Shown here piece by piece: positions 1 through 9,465 of a DNA stretch of 53,863 nt. Location: the NCBI GenBank assembly GCA_031280685.1, contig JAITGM010000046.1, positions 1 to 53,863 on the forward strand, in the 5' to 3' direction. The first letter of the stretch is position 1. Each line of letters opens with the position of its first letter. Both the position numbers and the translations under genes were made by a program. The notes beneath the pieces were generated by a model. The model did not search any database. It was given only the letters and a program-made list of their open reading frames with translations, and was not told where the DNA came from. The stretch comes from Christensenellaceae bacterium (GTDB lineage: Bacteria; Bacillota; Clostridia; Christensenellales; UBA1750).

Positions 1-2
1 AG

Positions 3-2899
3 GCTTTCCCCGCTCACGCGGGGGTGATCCTTCAAAGTTTTGGCAAGGTAGTAGTATAAAAGTGCTTTCCCCGCTCACGCGGGGGTGATCCCAAGCGCGA
101 ACCTTGGTATTGGTACGACGTTGAGCTTTCCCCGCTCACGCGGGGGTGATCCTGCAAGGGCGACACGCAGGAGGCTTTGATGAGCGCTTTCCCCGCTCAC
201 GCGGGGGTGATCCTTGCGTCATCGCCGTTGGTGTGCCGCTACAGCGGCTTTCCCCGCTCACGCGGGGGTGATCCCGTACCCACGCACCAGCCACATGAAG
301 ATACCACGCTTTCCCCGCTCACGCGGGGGTGATCCTGCAAACGCCGATATGACGAACCTTACGGAAAAGCTTTCCCCGCTCACGCGGGGGTGATCCCGGG
401 TTTAAGTACCTTTCCATTGATAGTGACCTGCTTTCCCCGCTCACGCGGGGGTGATCCTGCGTCGCAACCGACTCCTCCTTCGACAACTTCGCTTTCCCCG
501 CTCACGCGGGGGTGATCCTCGTCAATTGGATTTTGCATTCGGGTTCACCTCGCTTTCCCCGCTCACGCGGGGGTGATCCCTTCACCCGCTCGGAAAGCGC
601 GGTAATGAGGTTGCTTTCCCCGCTCACGCGGGGGTGATCCCCTGTTTACCGCTTCGATGGGAAAATATGCCGAGCTTTCCCCGCTCACGCGGGGGTGATC
701 CCGTACAAAACGGCGGTTGAGCTTTTCGCGGAGCGCTTTCCCCGCTCACGCGGGGGTGATCCCAGAGTACGGGGAGAATTCAACAGAAGCGGAAAGCTTT
801 CCCCGCTCACGCGGGGGTGATCCCTGATTACACGGACGCTCATTGGAGCGGTCTCAGCTTTCCCCGCTCACGCGGGGGTGATCCCAACGCGACCTTCCGT
901 AAGTCGCAAACTACAGAGCTTTCCCCGCTCACGCGGGGGGTGATCCCAGTAGTGAACACCAAAGCAGAGGACCAGCTCAGCTTTCCCCGCTCACGCGGGG
1001 GTGATCCGATAGACCGCAGCGCAGCGTACACGGCTCGATAGCTTTCCCCGCTCACGCGGGGGTGATCCTTTGCGTTGTGGTTTTCGTGCTTCGGGTTGCC
1101 GGCTTTCCCCGCTCACGCGGGGGTGATCCACTACTATAACCACGTTGAGCGCATCCAAAAGCTGCTTTCCCCGCTCACGCGGGGGTGATCCCAGACCTTG
1201 ACGCTATGTTCGGGGCGTGAGCTCGCTTTCCCCGCTCACGCGGGGGTGATCCCGGATGCGAGCGTCATATTGAGCGCTTCATTCGGCTTTCCCCGCTCAC
1301 GCGGGGGTGATCCCCGCGGCGACGTTATGGCGGGAATTCGCATTGAGCTTTCCCCGCTCACGCGGGGGTGATCCTTCGCCGCTGACGAATTCTTTTACGA
1401 TTTCGTCGCTTTCCCCGCTCACGCGGGGGTGATCCTCTGTGCCGCCGTGCGGCGGCCTCTGCGCCGGAGCTTTCCCCGCTCACGCGGGGGTGATCCTTCA
1501 ACAGAATTGCGTACCGTCCGTTGAACGTTGCTTTCCCCGCTCACGCGGGGGTGATCCCGCGCCCTTGCGCCCTACGATGCAGTTGATCCAGCTTTCCCCG
1601 CTCACGCGGGGGTGATCCTAGAATATTTCAAGCTCTTCGTTCATGGCGGCCGCTTTCCCCGCTCACGCGGGGGTGATCCCTATACAACATTTGTTGTATA
1701 GTGTCAATAGGGGCTTTCCCCGCTCACGCGGGGGTGATCCTAGGCGTAATGTGGCCGCCGCAATAGGCGCATTGCTTTCCCCGCTCACGCGGGGGTGATC
1801 CCCCACGTTGCCGTAGGCTTCGCGCTGGAAGTCGGCTTTCCCCGCTCACGCGGGGGTGATCCCCGCGCGCATGACCGAAGAAGAGTGGGAGGCGGGCTTT
1901 CCCCGCTCACGCGGGGGTGATCCCGCGCGCACTTCTTTTCCGGCTTGGTTTCCTCCGCTTTCCCCGCTCACGCGGGGGTGATCCTACAAAGTGCGCTATC
2001 ACGTCAAGCGCAGGACGGCTTTCCCCGCTCACGCGGGGGTGATCCCTCCTTGAGCCTATCCACCACGGCATCGGCATCGCTTTCCCCGCTCACGCGGGGG
2101 TGATCCTCCTGCCCTATTCTCTGCAAACATTTCTCCTGCGCTTTCCCCGCTCACGCGGGGGTGATCCTTCCGTGACGGTGACAAAAAGGTTGAGGTCAAG
2201 GCTTTCCCCGCTCACGCGGGGGTGATCCTCAAATAAATTCCTTCGTAGCCCTCAATCGGTTGCTTTCCCCGCTCACGCGGGGGTGATCCCAATGCAAATC
2301 ACCCCCAAATCTCTCTCACAAGGCTTTCCCCGCTCACGCGGGGGTGATCCTAACGCAGATTATGAACTCCACTCGCATCAAGAGCTTTCCCCGCTCACGC
2401 GGGGGTGATCCTATTGCAGACTCGCGCCATTGCGTCTCATGCTTGCTTTCCCCGCTCACGCGGGGGTGATCCTGTCCGAGGCGCAATACAAGCGGTTCCT
2501 GCCGCGCTTTCCCCGCTCACGCGGGGGTGATCCCTGAATAATTTTGTCCGTTATCAGCGTTACGGAGCTTTCCCCGCTCACGCGGGGGTGATCCCCGCCG
2601 CCGTTGCGATCGTCGGCGCATTCGAAAGCTTTCCCCGCTCACGCGGGGGTGATCCTCTTTTTTAAGTGTAGATCAGGCAAGGGAGCTGGCTTTCCCCGCT
2701 CACGCGGGGGTGATCCCTTTTGAAAAAAGGCTTGATATATACTACGATGGCTTTCCCCGCTCACGCGGGGGTGATCCTAGAGCGTAAGGAGGGGCAAGAA
2801 AAGCCCCCGAGCTTTCCCCGCTCACGCGGGGGTGATCCCGCGCACACTGCAAGACTGGGAAAAAGGAAGGCGCTTTCCCCGCTCACGCGGGGGGGGGAT
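3..2899 (+). CRISPR. Type I-E-like CRISPR array, 48 repeats and 47 spacers
   Basis: A 28-nt repeat (begins GCTTTCCCCG, ends GGGGGTGATCC, with an inner CCCCGC/GCGGGG palindrome) recurs every 61-62 nt, starting at 3, 64, 125, 186 and so on to 2872. Spacers are nearly all 33 nt (one, 1130-1163, is 34 nt). The repeat matches the class 1 type I-E pattern in length and palindrome, so crRNAs would read left to right and carry a GGTGATCC 5' handle (family knowledge). All repeats look identical except repeat 16 (starts 918), which has one extra G, and repeat 48 (starts 2872), whose 3' end has decayed to a G-run followed by AT. A degenerate last repeat marks the leader-distal end, so leader and cas genes are expected left of position 1. 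No cas gene lies in this window. Confidence 0.98.
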
Positions 2900-2902
2900 T
2901 GG

Positions 2903-2928
2903 GTGCCAAGAGTGTACCCTCTTGGCAC
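2903..2928. terminator. Hairpin just after the CRISPR array
   Basis: GTGCCAAGAG (2903-2912) and CTCTTGGCAC (2919-2928) form a perfect 10-bp stem around a 6-nt loop, three bases beyond the decayed last repeat. There is no T-tract after it on either strand, so it is not a classical intrinsic terminator. It could end or stabilise the pre-crRNA, or be a leftover of an older element. Confidence 0.4.
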
Positions 2929-3036
2929 GCAGCGAAAGGCCTAAGGTAACACAAAGTCTCAAGGCTCTGTCTCGCAGCGTCGAAAAAGTTGTTTTCAAAA
3001 ACTTGCCCGCCCTTCGCGTAATGAAGAAACCTCCCC

Positions 3037-3066
3037 TTGCGCACCTTACCGCATAGAGTGTATAAT
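3037..3066 (+). promoter_or_regulatory. Sigma-A-type promoter for miaB cluster
   Basis: TTGCGC (3037-3042), an 18-nt spacer and TATAAT (3061-3066) lie about 37 nt before the chosen miaB start. Because the promoter overlaps the longer ATG at 3037, that upstream start is unlikely. Confidence 0.7.
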
Positions 3067-3102
3067 GAAAAAAGATTTTCGACCACAAGAAAGGATGTCT
3101 GG

Positions 3103-4512
3103 ATGGCGGAGGCAGCACACACCCACAGCAGAGGAATTCTATTGCCTGTAGCGGAGGTCGAGCGACAGCGTGGAATTATGGATCAAATCGCCGCAAGCGC
3201 TGGCGGCAGATATTGGGTTAATACCTATGGCTGCCAAATGAACGTGCGCGACTCGCAAACCTTGGCCGGAATGTTGGAAGAGATGAGCTACGAGAAAGCC
3301 TCAAAACAAGATGAAGCCGACCTCATTCTCTTCAATACCTGTTGCGTGCGCGAAAACGCAGAAAGGCGGGTCTTTGGGAACATCGGGCATCTGCAGTCTC
3401 TTAAAAAGGAGCGGCCCGGCCTGATTGTAGGTGTCTGTGGCTGCATGATGCAGCAAGATGGCAGCGCCGAAAGGTTGCTCAAATCAGCTCCCTTCGTGAA
3501 TCTCATCTTTGGTACGCAGAGCCTATACCGTTTCCCAGAACTCCTACAAGGCGCCTTAAATGGCGAAAGGCCCATCGCGATCGAAAGCGACCCGCAGGGC
3601 GTCATCGCGGAAGGCCTGCCTGCTCAGCGCGAGGGAAACGCCCGCGCTTTCGTCAATATCATGTTTGGATGCAATAACTTTTGCAGCTATTGCATCGTTC
3701 CCTACGTGCGCGGCCGCGAACGCAGCCGCGCCACTGAGGATATTCTGCGCGAGATCGAGGCTCTTTCTGTTCAGGGCATAAAGGAAGTGACGTTGCTGGG
3801 TCAAAACGTGAACAGTTACGCGCCGCAGGGCGGCGGGAGCTTCCCAAAGCTCCTCAAACGCCTCGAGGGGCTCGTGCCCAGGCTGCGCTTCATGACCTCG
3901 CACCCGAAGGATCTTTCCGATGAGCTGATTGAAGCGATGGCCGGATCAAAAACGGTTTGCCCGCAACTGCATCTGCCGGTGCAGGCGGGTTCGAACGTCA
4001 TCCTTCAAGCTATGAACCGCGGCTACACCCGTGAAAAATACCTTGAACTCATCCAAAAGTTGCGCGCGGCGGTTCCCGATATCGGCCTTTCGACCGACTT
4101 TATCGCGGGCTTCCCGGGCGAAACCGAAGAGGATTTCGCCCAGACCCTCAATCTTTGCACCCAGGCCCGTTTTGATTCCGCGTTTACCTTCATTTATTCA
4201 AGGCGCAGCGGCACGAAGGCGGCCGAAATGGAGGGGCAGGTTCCAAGCAAGGTTCAGCACGAGCGCCTCTCGCGCCTGATCGCCTTGCAGGAAGGCATCA
4301 CGGCTAAGCGGTTGCGCGCGATGGAAGGCAAGGAATACGAGCTGCTCATCGAGGATCATTCCCGCCGTGGCAAGCAGGATTTTATGGGCCGAACAGGAAG
4401 TGGCATCGCCGTGAACCTGCGCGGCGGAGGTTTGCGGCCAGGCGATTTCGTAAGGGCAAAAATGGTTGCCAGCGGGGCCAATACCCTGCGCGGCGAGTTG
4501 CTTTCACAATAA
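3103..4512 (+). CDS. miaB: tRNA-2-methylthio-N6-dimethylallyladenosine synthase MiaB
   Basis: Radical-SAM methylthiotransferase that adds the 2-methylthio group to i6A37 of tRNAs; MiaA, encoded downstream, makes the i6A substrate. The 469-residue protein shows the N-terminal UPF0004 domain with three cluster-binding cysteines (YGCQMN near 43, CCVREN near 80, CGCMMQ near 112), the radical-SAM CxxxCxxC motif in FGCNNFCSYCIVPYVRGRE near 189-196, and a C-terminal TRAM-like region. Start ATG 3103 is chosen over ATG 3037 because AAGGA precedes it by 7 nt and a promoter overlaps the longer version. It is the first gene of a same-strand run reaching 12.2 kb; the YlbF-family gene follows after 36 nt. 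Confidence 0.97.
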   Translation: MAEAAHTHSRGILLPVAEVERQRGIMDQIAASAGGRYWVNTYGCQMNVRDSQTLAGMLEEMSYEKASKQDEADLILFNTCCVRENAERRVFGNIGHLQSLKKERPGLIVGVCGCMMQQDGSAERLLKSAPFVNLIFGTQSLYRFPELLQGALNGERPIAIESDPQGVIAEGLPAQREGNARAFVNIMFGCNNFCSYCIVPYVRGRERSRATEDILREIEALSVQGIKEVTLLGQNVNSYAPQGGGSFPKLLKRLEGLVPRLRFMTSHPKDLSDELIEAMAGSKTVCPQLHLPVQAGSNVILQAMNRGYTREKYLELIQKLRAAVPDIGLSTDFIAGFPGETEEDFAQTLNLCTQARFDSAFTFIYSRRSGTKAAEMEGQVPSKVQHERLSRLIALQEGITAKRLRAMEGKEYELLIEDHSRRGKQDFMGRTGSGIAVNLRGGGLRPGDFVRAKMVASGANTLRGELLSQ

Positions 4513-4548
4513 CGAAAAGAGCAAAAAAGAGAAAGAAGGCGTCAAAGC

Positions 4549-4971
4549 ATGAAGGCCGAGGTCTTTCAAAAAACGCGGGAGCTTGGCGAATTAATCGCAA
4601 GTGGTGAGGAATGCGCCCGCCTGCAGGCAGCACAGGCAGCCGTAAACGAGGATATGGCAGCGCAGGCCGTCATTCGACGCTATACCATCTTGCAGGGGGA
4701 AATTCAAGCCCTCATGCAGGGGGAAAGCCCCGATACGAAAGAGGTCGGCCGACTGGCGAGCGAAATGCAGGCGGTGCAAGCGCAAATGATGGATTTTTCG
4801 AGTGTGCGCGCGCTGAATGAGGCCCAAAAAGCCTTTGCCGATCTTTTCGCCGGCGTCAACCAGGTCTTAAAGTTCATGATCACCGGCGAAATCGCGGAAG
4901 AAGGCCTTTCCTGCGGCGGCGGCTGCGCTTCCTGCCAAGGCTGTTCCGCCCTTCACGCCCACGTCCATTAA
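4549..4971 (+). CDS. YlbF/YmcA (RicA/RicF) family protein with Cys-rich tail
   Basis: 140 residues, almost entirely helical, matching the Com_YlbF (DUF964) family. In Bacillus, YmcA, YlbF and YaaT form a complex that carries Fe-S clusters and influences RNase Y-dependent RNA processing, competence, biofilm formation and sporulation. The last 20 residues hold Cys122, Cys126, Cys129 and Cys132 in a glycine-rich tail, a plausible metal or Fe-S ligand set. In Bacillus subtilis ymcA lies beside miaB, and the same adjacency is seen here, which favours a RicA-type identity over RicF. It sits 36 nt after miaB and 39 nt before mutS, so cotranscription is likely. The exact paralogue cannot be settled by eye. 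Confidence 0.82.
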   Translation: MKAEVFQKTRELGELIASGEECARLQAAQAAVNEDMAAQAVIRRYTILQGEIQALMQGESPDTKEVGRLASEMQAVQAQMMDFSSVRALNEAQKAFADLFAGVNQVLKFMITGEIAEEGLSCGGGCASCQGCSALHAHVH

Positions 4972-5010
4972 AACACCCCGATATCGATAAAGAGAAAAGA
5001 GAGAAGCGCT

Positions 5011-7593
5011 ATGCCCTTATCGCCCATGATGCGGCACTATATGACGGTGAAAGAGCAGCATAAGGATTGCATCCTTCTCTACCGTCTCGGCGATTTTTAC
5101 GAGATGTTCTTCGACGATGCCCTGCTCGCCTCGAAGGTTCTAGACATCACGCTGACCTCTCGAGATTGCGGCCTGCCGGAGCGAGCGCCCATGTGCGGCG
5201 TGCCCTTCCACTCGGTGAACGGCTACATCCAAAGGCTTATCGAAGGCGGCTACCACGTGGCCATCTGCGAGCAATTAAGCGACCCCTCGCAGTCAAAAGG
5301 CCTAGTCGAAAGGGAAGTCGTTCGCATCATCACGCCCGGCACGGTGATTGAGAACGATATGCTGGAAGATAGGCGCAATAACTTCCTCCTTTCGCTCTAT
5401 TTGGCCGAAAACAGGGTCGGCCTTGCTTATGTGGACGTTTCCACGGGCGACCTTTCCTGCGCGCTGTGCGAAAAGAGCCGCAGGGCCGTCGAAGAGGAGA
5501 TCTCTCGCATCCGCCCGAGCGAAATCATCTTCTGTGCCTCAGACGCGCCCTATTTCGCGGCCGAAATCGCCTTGCCCGTTCCTCCGGTCGTTCGCCCCGA
5601 CGAGGACTTCGACCGTAAAAAGGCCTTAAGCGCCATTCGCCGGCGGCTGACCGCCGGCGAAATCAAACCCGCCGCGCTCTCTGCTTCTGCGGAGGCTGCC
5701 GGTGGGCTCTTTGCCTACCTCGACCTTACGCAAAAAAACGCCCTGAGCCATATCAATTCGCTCAAGGTCTACACCCGCGAAGAGCATCTGCAGCTCGATC
5801 CCGCTGCCCGCCGCAACCTAGAGCTCACCGAAAACCTGCAGACCCGCCGTAAGCGCGGTAGCTTGCTCGGCTTGATGGATCGAACGGTGACCTCTATGGG
5901 CGGCCGCGAACTTCGCCATTGGATTGAGGAGCCTCTGGGCGAAATCGCCGGGATTCAGCGCCGGCAAGACGGCGTTGAGGAGCTTTTCCGCGACTATATT
6001 CTGCTGCAGGCCATCAGAGAAGAGCTTTCTCCCATCCTCGATATCGAAAGGCTGATCGGCAAGATCGCCTACCAGGCCGTCAACGCAAGGGATCTTCTCG
6101 CCTTGAAGGCCTCCATCGCCCAGCTCCCGCGGCTGAAGACTCTTTTGCAGAACGCGAACTGCGAAATCCTGCGCGGCCGAATGGAGCAAATCGACGGCAT
6201 GCGCGATCTGCACGACCTGCTCGAGCGTTCCATCGCGACCGAGCCGCCGCTGACCATTCGCGAAGGCGGCATCATCCGCGACGGCTACGACGCGGAGCTG
6301 GATGAAACCAGGGCGCAGGCAGGCGGCGGGAAGGATTGGCTCCTAAAGCTCGAGGAGGCAGAGCGTCAAAGCACGGGCATCAAGAGCCTAAAAATCGGCT
6401 ATAATCGCGTTTTTGGCTATTTCATCGAAGTCACCAAGGCCAACAGCGCCACGGTGCCCTATCGCTATGTGCGCAAGCAAACCCTGGCAAACGCCGAGCG
6501 CTACACGACCGAGGAATTGCAGAAATACGAAGAAAATATCCTCAGCGCACAGGATCGTTCCGTCAAGCGCGAATACGCCCTCTTTTGCGAGATCAGAGAT
6601 CGGCTCGCGGCGCAGATTCCTCGCTTTCAGCAAAGCGCCGACGCGGTAAAGACCATCGACGTTTTGCAGTCCCTGGCGCTGCTCGCTGCCGAAAACGGTT
6701 ATGCAAGGCCCGAAATGCACCCGGGCTTTGCGCTTGAAATCATCGCGGGGCGCCATCCGGTGGTCGAAGGCCTGTCGAAGGAACCCTTCGTGCCCAACGA
6801 TACCCTGATGGACGATGAGGGCAGGCTGCTCATCATCACGGGGCCGAACATGGCGGGCAAATCAACCTATATGCGCCAGGTCGCCCTCATCGCGCTGATG
6901 GCGCACATGGGCTCGTTCGTGCCCGCGCAGGGCGCAAAAATCCCCCTGCTCGATCGAATCTTTACCCGCGTCGGCGCCTCCGACGACCTTTCGACCGGCC
7001 AATCGACCTTCATGGTCGAAATGAACGAAATGGCGCAGATTTTGGCCGGCGCGACACGACGCAGCCTGCTCGTTTTAGATGAAATCGGCCGCGGCACCTC
7101 AACCTTCGACGGGCTTTCCATCGCCTGGGCCGCCGTGGAGCACATAGCAAGCCAGAGTCAGCTCGGCGCGAAGACCCTTTTCGCCACGCATTACCACGAG
7201 CTGTCCGAGCTCGAAGGCCGTCTGCCCGGCGTTATCAATTATTCCATCGCTGTGCGCGAGCACGGCGAGGAAGTCATCTTTTTGCGCAAGATTCAGCGCG
7301 GCGGGGCAGACCATTCCTTCGGCGTGCAGGTGGCCTCGATGGCCGGGCTGCCCCAGTCGCTCGTGGCGCGGGCACGCGAGATCATGGCCAAGCTTGAGGT
7401 CAACGACATGGCCCAGCAGATCAGCCAAAACATCCTCAGCGGCAAGAAAAAGCCAGAAAGCCAGGTCGGCCTGCTCGAATACAGCGCTCTGAGCTTCGCC
7501 AAGGAGCTAGCCGAAATCGACGTGAACGCGATGACCCCAGTCCAGGCCCTGAACGTGCTCTATACCCTGCGCGAAAAGGCCAGGGCCCTCTAA
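5011..7593 (+). CDS. mutS: DNA mismatch repair ATPase MutS
   Basis: Recognises mismatches and small loops and recruits MutL. At 860 residues it is of normal MutS length. The N-terminal mismatch-binding domain has the Phe-x-Glu wedge (DFYEMFFDDA near residue 30), and the ATPase domain has Walker A GPNMAGKST near 611 and Walker B/signature DEIGRGTSTFDG near 690. A C-terminal stretch of about 60 residues follows, as in MutS1. The start ATG at 5011 fits the MutS1 N-terminus (MTVKEQHKD follows within ten residues), although the ribosome-binding site is only purine-rich. mutL follows after 36 nt. Confidence 0.98.
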   Translation: MPLSPMMRHYMTVKEQHKDCILLYRLGDFYEMFFDDALLASKVLDITLTSRDCGLPERAPMCGVPFHSVNGYIQRLIEGGYHVAICEQLSDPSQSKGLVEREVVRIITPGTVIENDMLEDRRNNFLLSLYLAENRVGLAYVDVSTGDLSCALCEKSRRAVEEEISRIRPSEIIFCASDAPYFAAEIALPVPPVVRPDEDFDRKKALSAIRRRLTAGEIKPAALSASAEAAGGLFAYLDLTQKNALSHINSLKVYTREEHLQLDPAARRNLELTENLQTRRKRGSLLGLMDRTVTSMGGRELRHWIEEPLGEIAGIQRRQDGVEELFRDYILLQAIREELSPILDIERLIGKIAYQAVNARDLLALKASIAQLPRLKTLLQNANCEILRGRMEQIDGMRDLHDLLERSIATEPPLTIREGGIIRDGYDAELDETRAQAGGGKDWLLKLEEAERQSTGIKSLKIGYNRVFGYFIEVTKANSATVPYRYVRKQTLANAERYTTEELQKYEENILSAQDRSVKREYALFCEIRDRLAAQIPRFQQSADAVKTIDVLQSLALLAAENGYARPEMHPGFALEIIAGRHPVVEGLSKEPFVPNDTLMDDEGRLLIITGPNMAGKSTYMRQVALIALMAHMGSFVPAQGAKIPLLDRIFTRVGASDDLSTGQSTFMVEMNEMAQILAGATRRSLLVLDEIGRGTSTFDGLSIAWAAVEHIASQSQLGAKTLFATHYHELSELEGRLPGVINYSIAVREHGEEVIFLRKIQRGGADHSFGVQVASMAGLPQSLVARAREIMAKLEVNDMAQQISQNILSGKKKPESQVGLLEYSALSFAKELAEIDVNAMTPVQALNVLYTLREKARAL

Positions 7594-7629
7594 GCGTCAC
7601 ACTCAAGAAGGGATTAAGGAACAACCAAT

Positions 7630-9465
7630 ATGGAAAACACCCCGGGCAGTCGGCATATCCGCCTGCTGGACGAGCAGACCATCAACCGCATCGCGGCGGG
7701 CGAAGTGGTGGAACGCCCCGCATCCATCGCCAAGGAGCTGCTCGAAAACTCGATCGATGCGGGCGCCACGGCCATCACGCTGGAGATCCGCGAAGGCGGC
7801 ATCGACTACCTCCGCGTGACCGACAATGGCTCCGGCATCCCCGCCGAGGAAGTGCGCATGGCCTTTGAGCGCCACGCCACCTCGAAGATCTCTTCCGGCG
7901 ACGCTCTGACCTCCATCGGCACCCTGGGCTTTCGGGGAGAGGCCCTGCCCTCCATCGCTTCCGTCGCCAAGGTCGAGCTGACTACGCGCACCGCAGGGGC
8001 GGAAGGCGGCACCCGCATCGAAATCGCGGGCGGCCATGTCGAAGGGCTTCGCGCTGCTGGCAGCCCGCAAGGTACGACTCTGGTCATGCGCGACCTGTTC
8101 TTCAACACGCCGGCGCGCAAAAAGTTCCTGAAGCGCCCAAGCGTCGAGGGCGGCCTCGTGGCCGAGGTTGCCGCGCATACCGCCCTGGCCAGGCCCGAAA
8201 TTGCCCTGCGCTTCATCAACAACGGCAAGACCATCTACCAAACCACGGGGAACGGCGACTTAAAGACCGTGATCTACCTTCTGCACGGCAAGGAAACGGC
8301 CTCGGAACTCATTCCTGTTGACGGCAGCTTTTCCACCGTGCGCTGCAAGGGCTTTGTGGGCGTCGGCAATGCCGCGCGCGCGACGAGGGCCTACCAGTTC
8401 TTCTTCCTGAACGGCCGCTATATCCGCTCGCCACTGCTCAGCGCCGCCCTGGAAGCTGCGGCGAGCGAGAGGGTCATGATCGGGAAAACCCCTTACTGCG
8501 TCTTGCACATCGAACTTCCGCCCGAGTGCGTGGATGTCAACGCCCACCCAAACAAGCTCGAGGTCAGGTTCCGCGACGGCTACCCGATTCAAGATAACCT
8601 GCGCGAGATTTTGCTGACCGCTTTCCCAAGGCCGCAGCCCTTCGCGCCGCAGCCTCCGGATGGCGAAGCCGCCCGCTTCGTGCACCTAAAGCAGGAACAG
8701 CAGCCCTTAAGACCCGTCAAGCCTCAGGACGAGGCTCCGTTTTCGCCATCTGCGGCTCCCTTTGCAGGCTTTCGCGAGGGTATTTCGGCTCTTATGCCCA
8801 GCAGCGCACCCATTTGGATGGGGGAGGGGCCTGCCGACCCGCCGCCCGCAACCGAGCGGCCCGCCAACCCGCCAAAGCCCGAATTCTTCGGCCCTTTGCC
8901 CATCCTCATCGGCCAGCTTTTCGATACCTATCTCCTTGCGCAGTTGGGTGAGGAGTTCATCCTCATCGACCAGCACGCGGCGCACGAAAGAATCCTTTAC
9001 GAGCGCTTCAAGGCTGCCCTTGGCCGCGAAGGTCTCTCACAGCCGCTGCTTTCGCCCTATATCTTCCACGTAACGCCAAAGGAAGAAGCCCTGCTCCTCG
9101 AAAACCTAGCTCATCTTGAAGGCCTGGGCTTCCAGCTCGAAGCCTTCGGGCCGAGTCAGTACCGCGTGCTCTCGCTGCCCATGCTCTTGGGGCAGCCCGC
9201 GGTTCCGGGCTTCATTCAGCAGCTGCTCGATCACATCGAAGACGTTTCAAACCTCCGCGAAGAGGATCTAAAGCGTGAAACCCTCATCCAAATGGCCTGC
9301 CATGGGGCCATTAAGGCAGGCGACAGGCTCAGCTATGAGGAGCTGCGCGCGCTGATGCAGAGCATTCGGGGCGAAAACATTCCCTTGACCTGCCCGCATG
9401 GGCGGCCAGTGCTCCTGCGCATGACCAAGCGCGAACTCGAAAGGAAGTTTAAGCGCATTCAATGA
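7630..9465 (+). CDS. mutL: DNA mismatch repair protein MutL, endonuclease type
   Basis: 611 residues. The N-terminal GHKL ATPase shows NSIDAG near 39, DNGSGI and GFRGEA near 101. After a Pro-rich linker (about 330-415), the C-terminal dimerisation domain carries the metal-binding DQHAxxExxxxE motif (near 446) and the CPHGRP motif (near 587). These mark a MutL with intrinsic nicking activity, as used by bacteria that lack MutH. The gene overlaps the miaA start by 4 nt (ATGA), so translation of the two is probably coupled. Confidence 0.97.
   Translation: MENTPGSRHIRLLDEQTINRIAAGEVVERPASIAKELLENSIDAGATAITLEIREGGIDYLRVTDNGSGIPAEEVRMAFERHATSKISSGDALTSIGTLGFRGEALPSIASVAKVELTTRTAGAEGGTRIEIAGGHVEGLRAAGSPQGTTLVMRDLFFNTPARKKFLKRPSVEGGLVAEVAAHTALARPEIALRFINNGKTIYQTTGNGDLKTVIYLLHGKETASELIPVDGSFSTVRCKGFVGVGNAARATRAYQFFFLNGRYIRSPLLSAALEAAASERVMIGKTPYCVLHIELPPECVDVNAHPNKLEVRFRDGYPIQDNLREILLTAFPRPQPFAPQPPDGEAARFVHLKQEQQPLRPVKPQDEAPFSPSAAPFAGFREGISALMPSSAPIWMGEGPADPPPATERPANPPKPEFFGPLPILIGQLFDTYLLAQLGEEFILIDQHAAHERILYERFKAALGREGLSQPLLSPYIFHVTPKEEALLLENLAHLEGLGFQLEAFGPSQYRVLSLPMLLGQPAVPGFIQQLLDHIEDVSNLREEDLKRETLIQMACHGAIKAGDRLSYEELRALMQSIRGENIPLTCPHGRPVLLRMTKRELERKFKRIQ

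Noticed and set aside
3-2899. Self-targeting spacers against genes in this window
   Set aside because: I saw no spacer that matches another part of the window by eye; a full genome search would be needed to be sure.
817-3122. Several open frames of 70-100 codons across the CRISPR array on both strands
   Set aside because: They encode the repeat itself in different frames (for example FPRSRGGDP) and have no start signals; they are products of the repeat.
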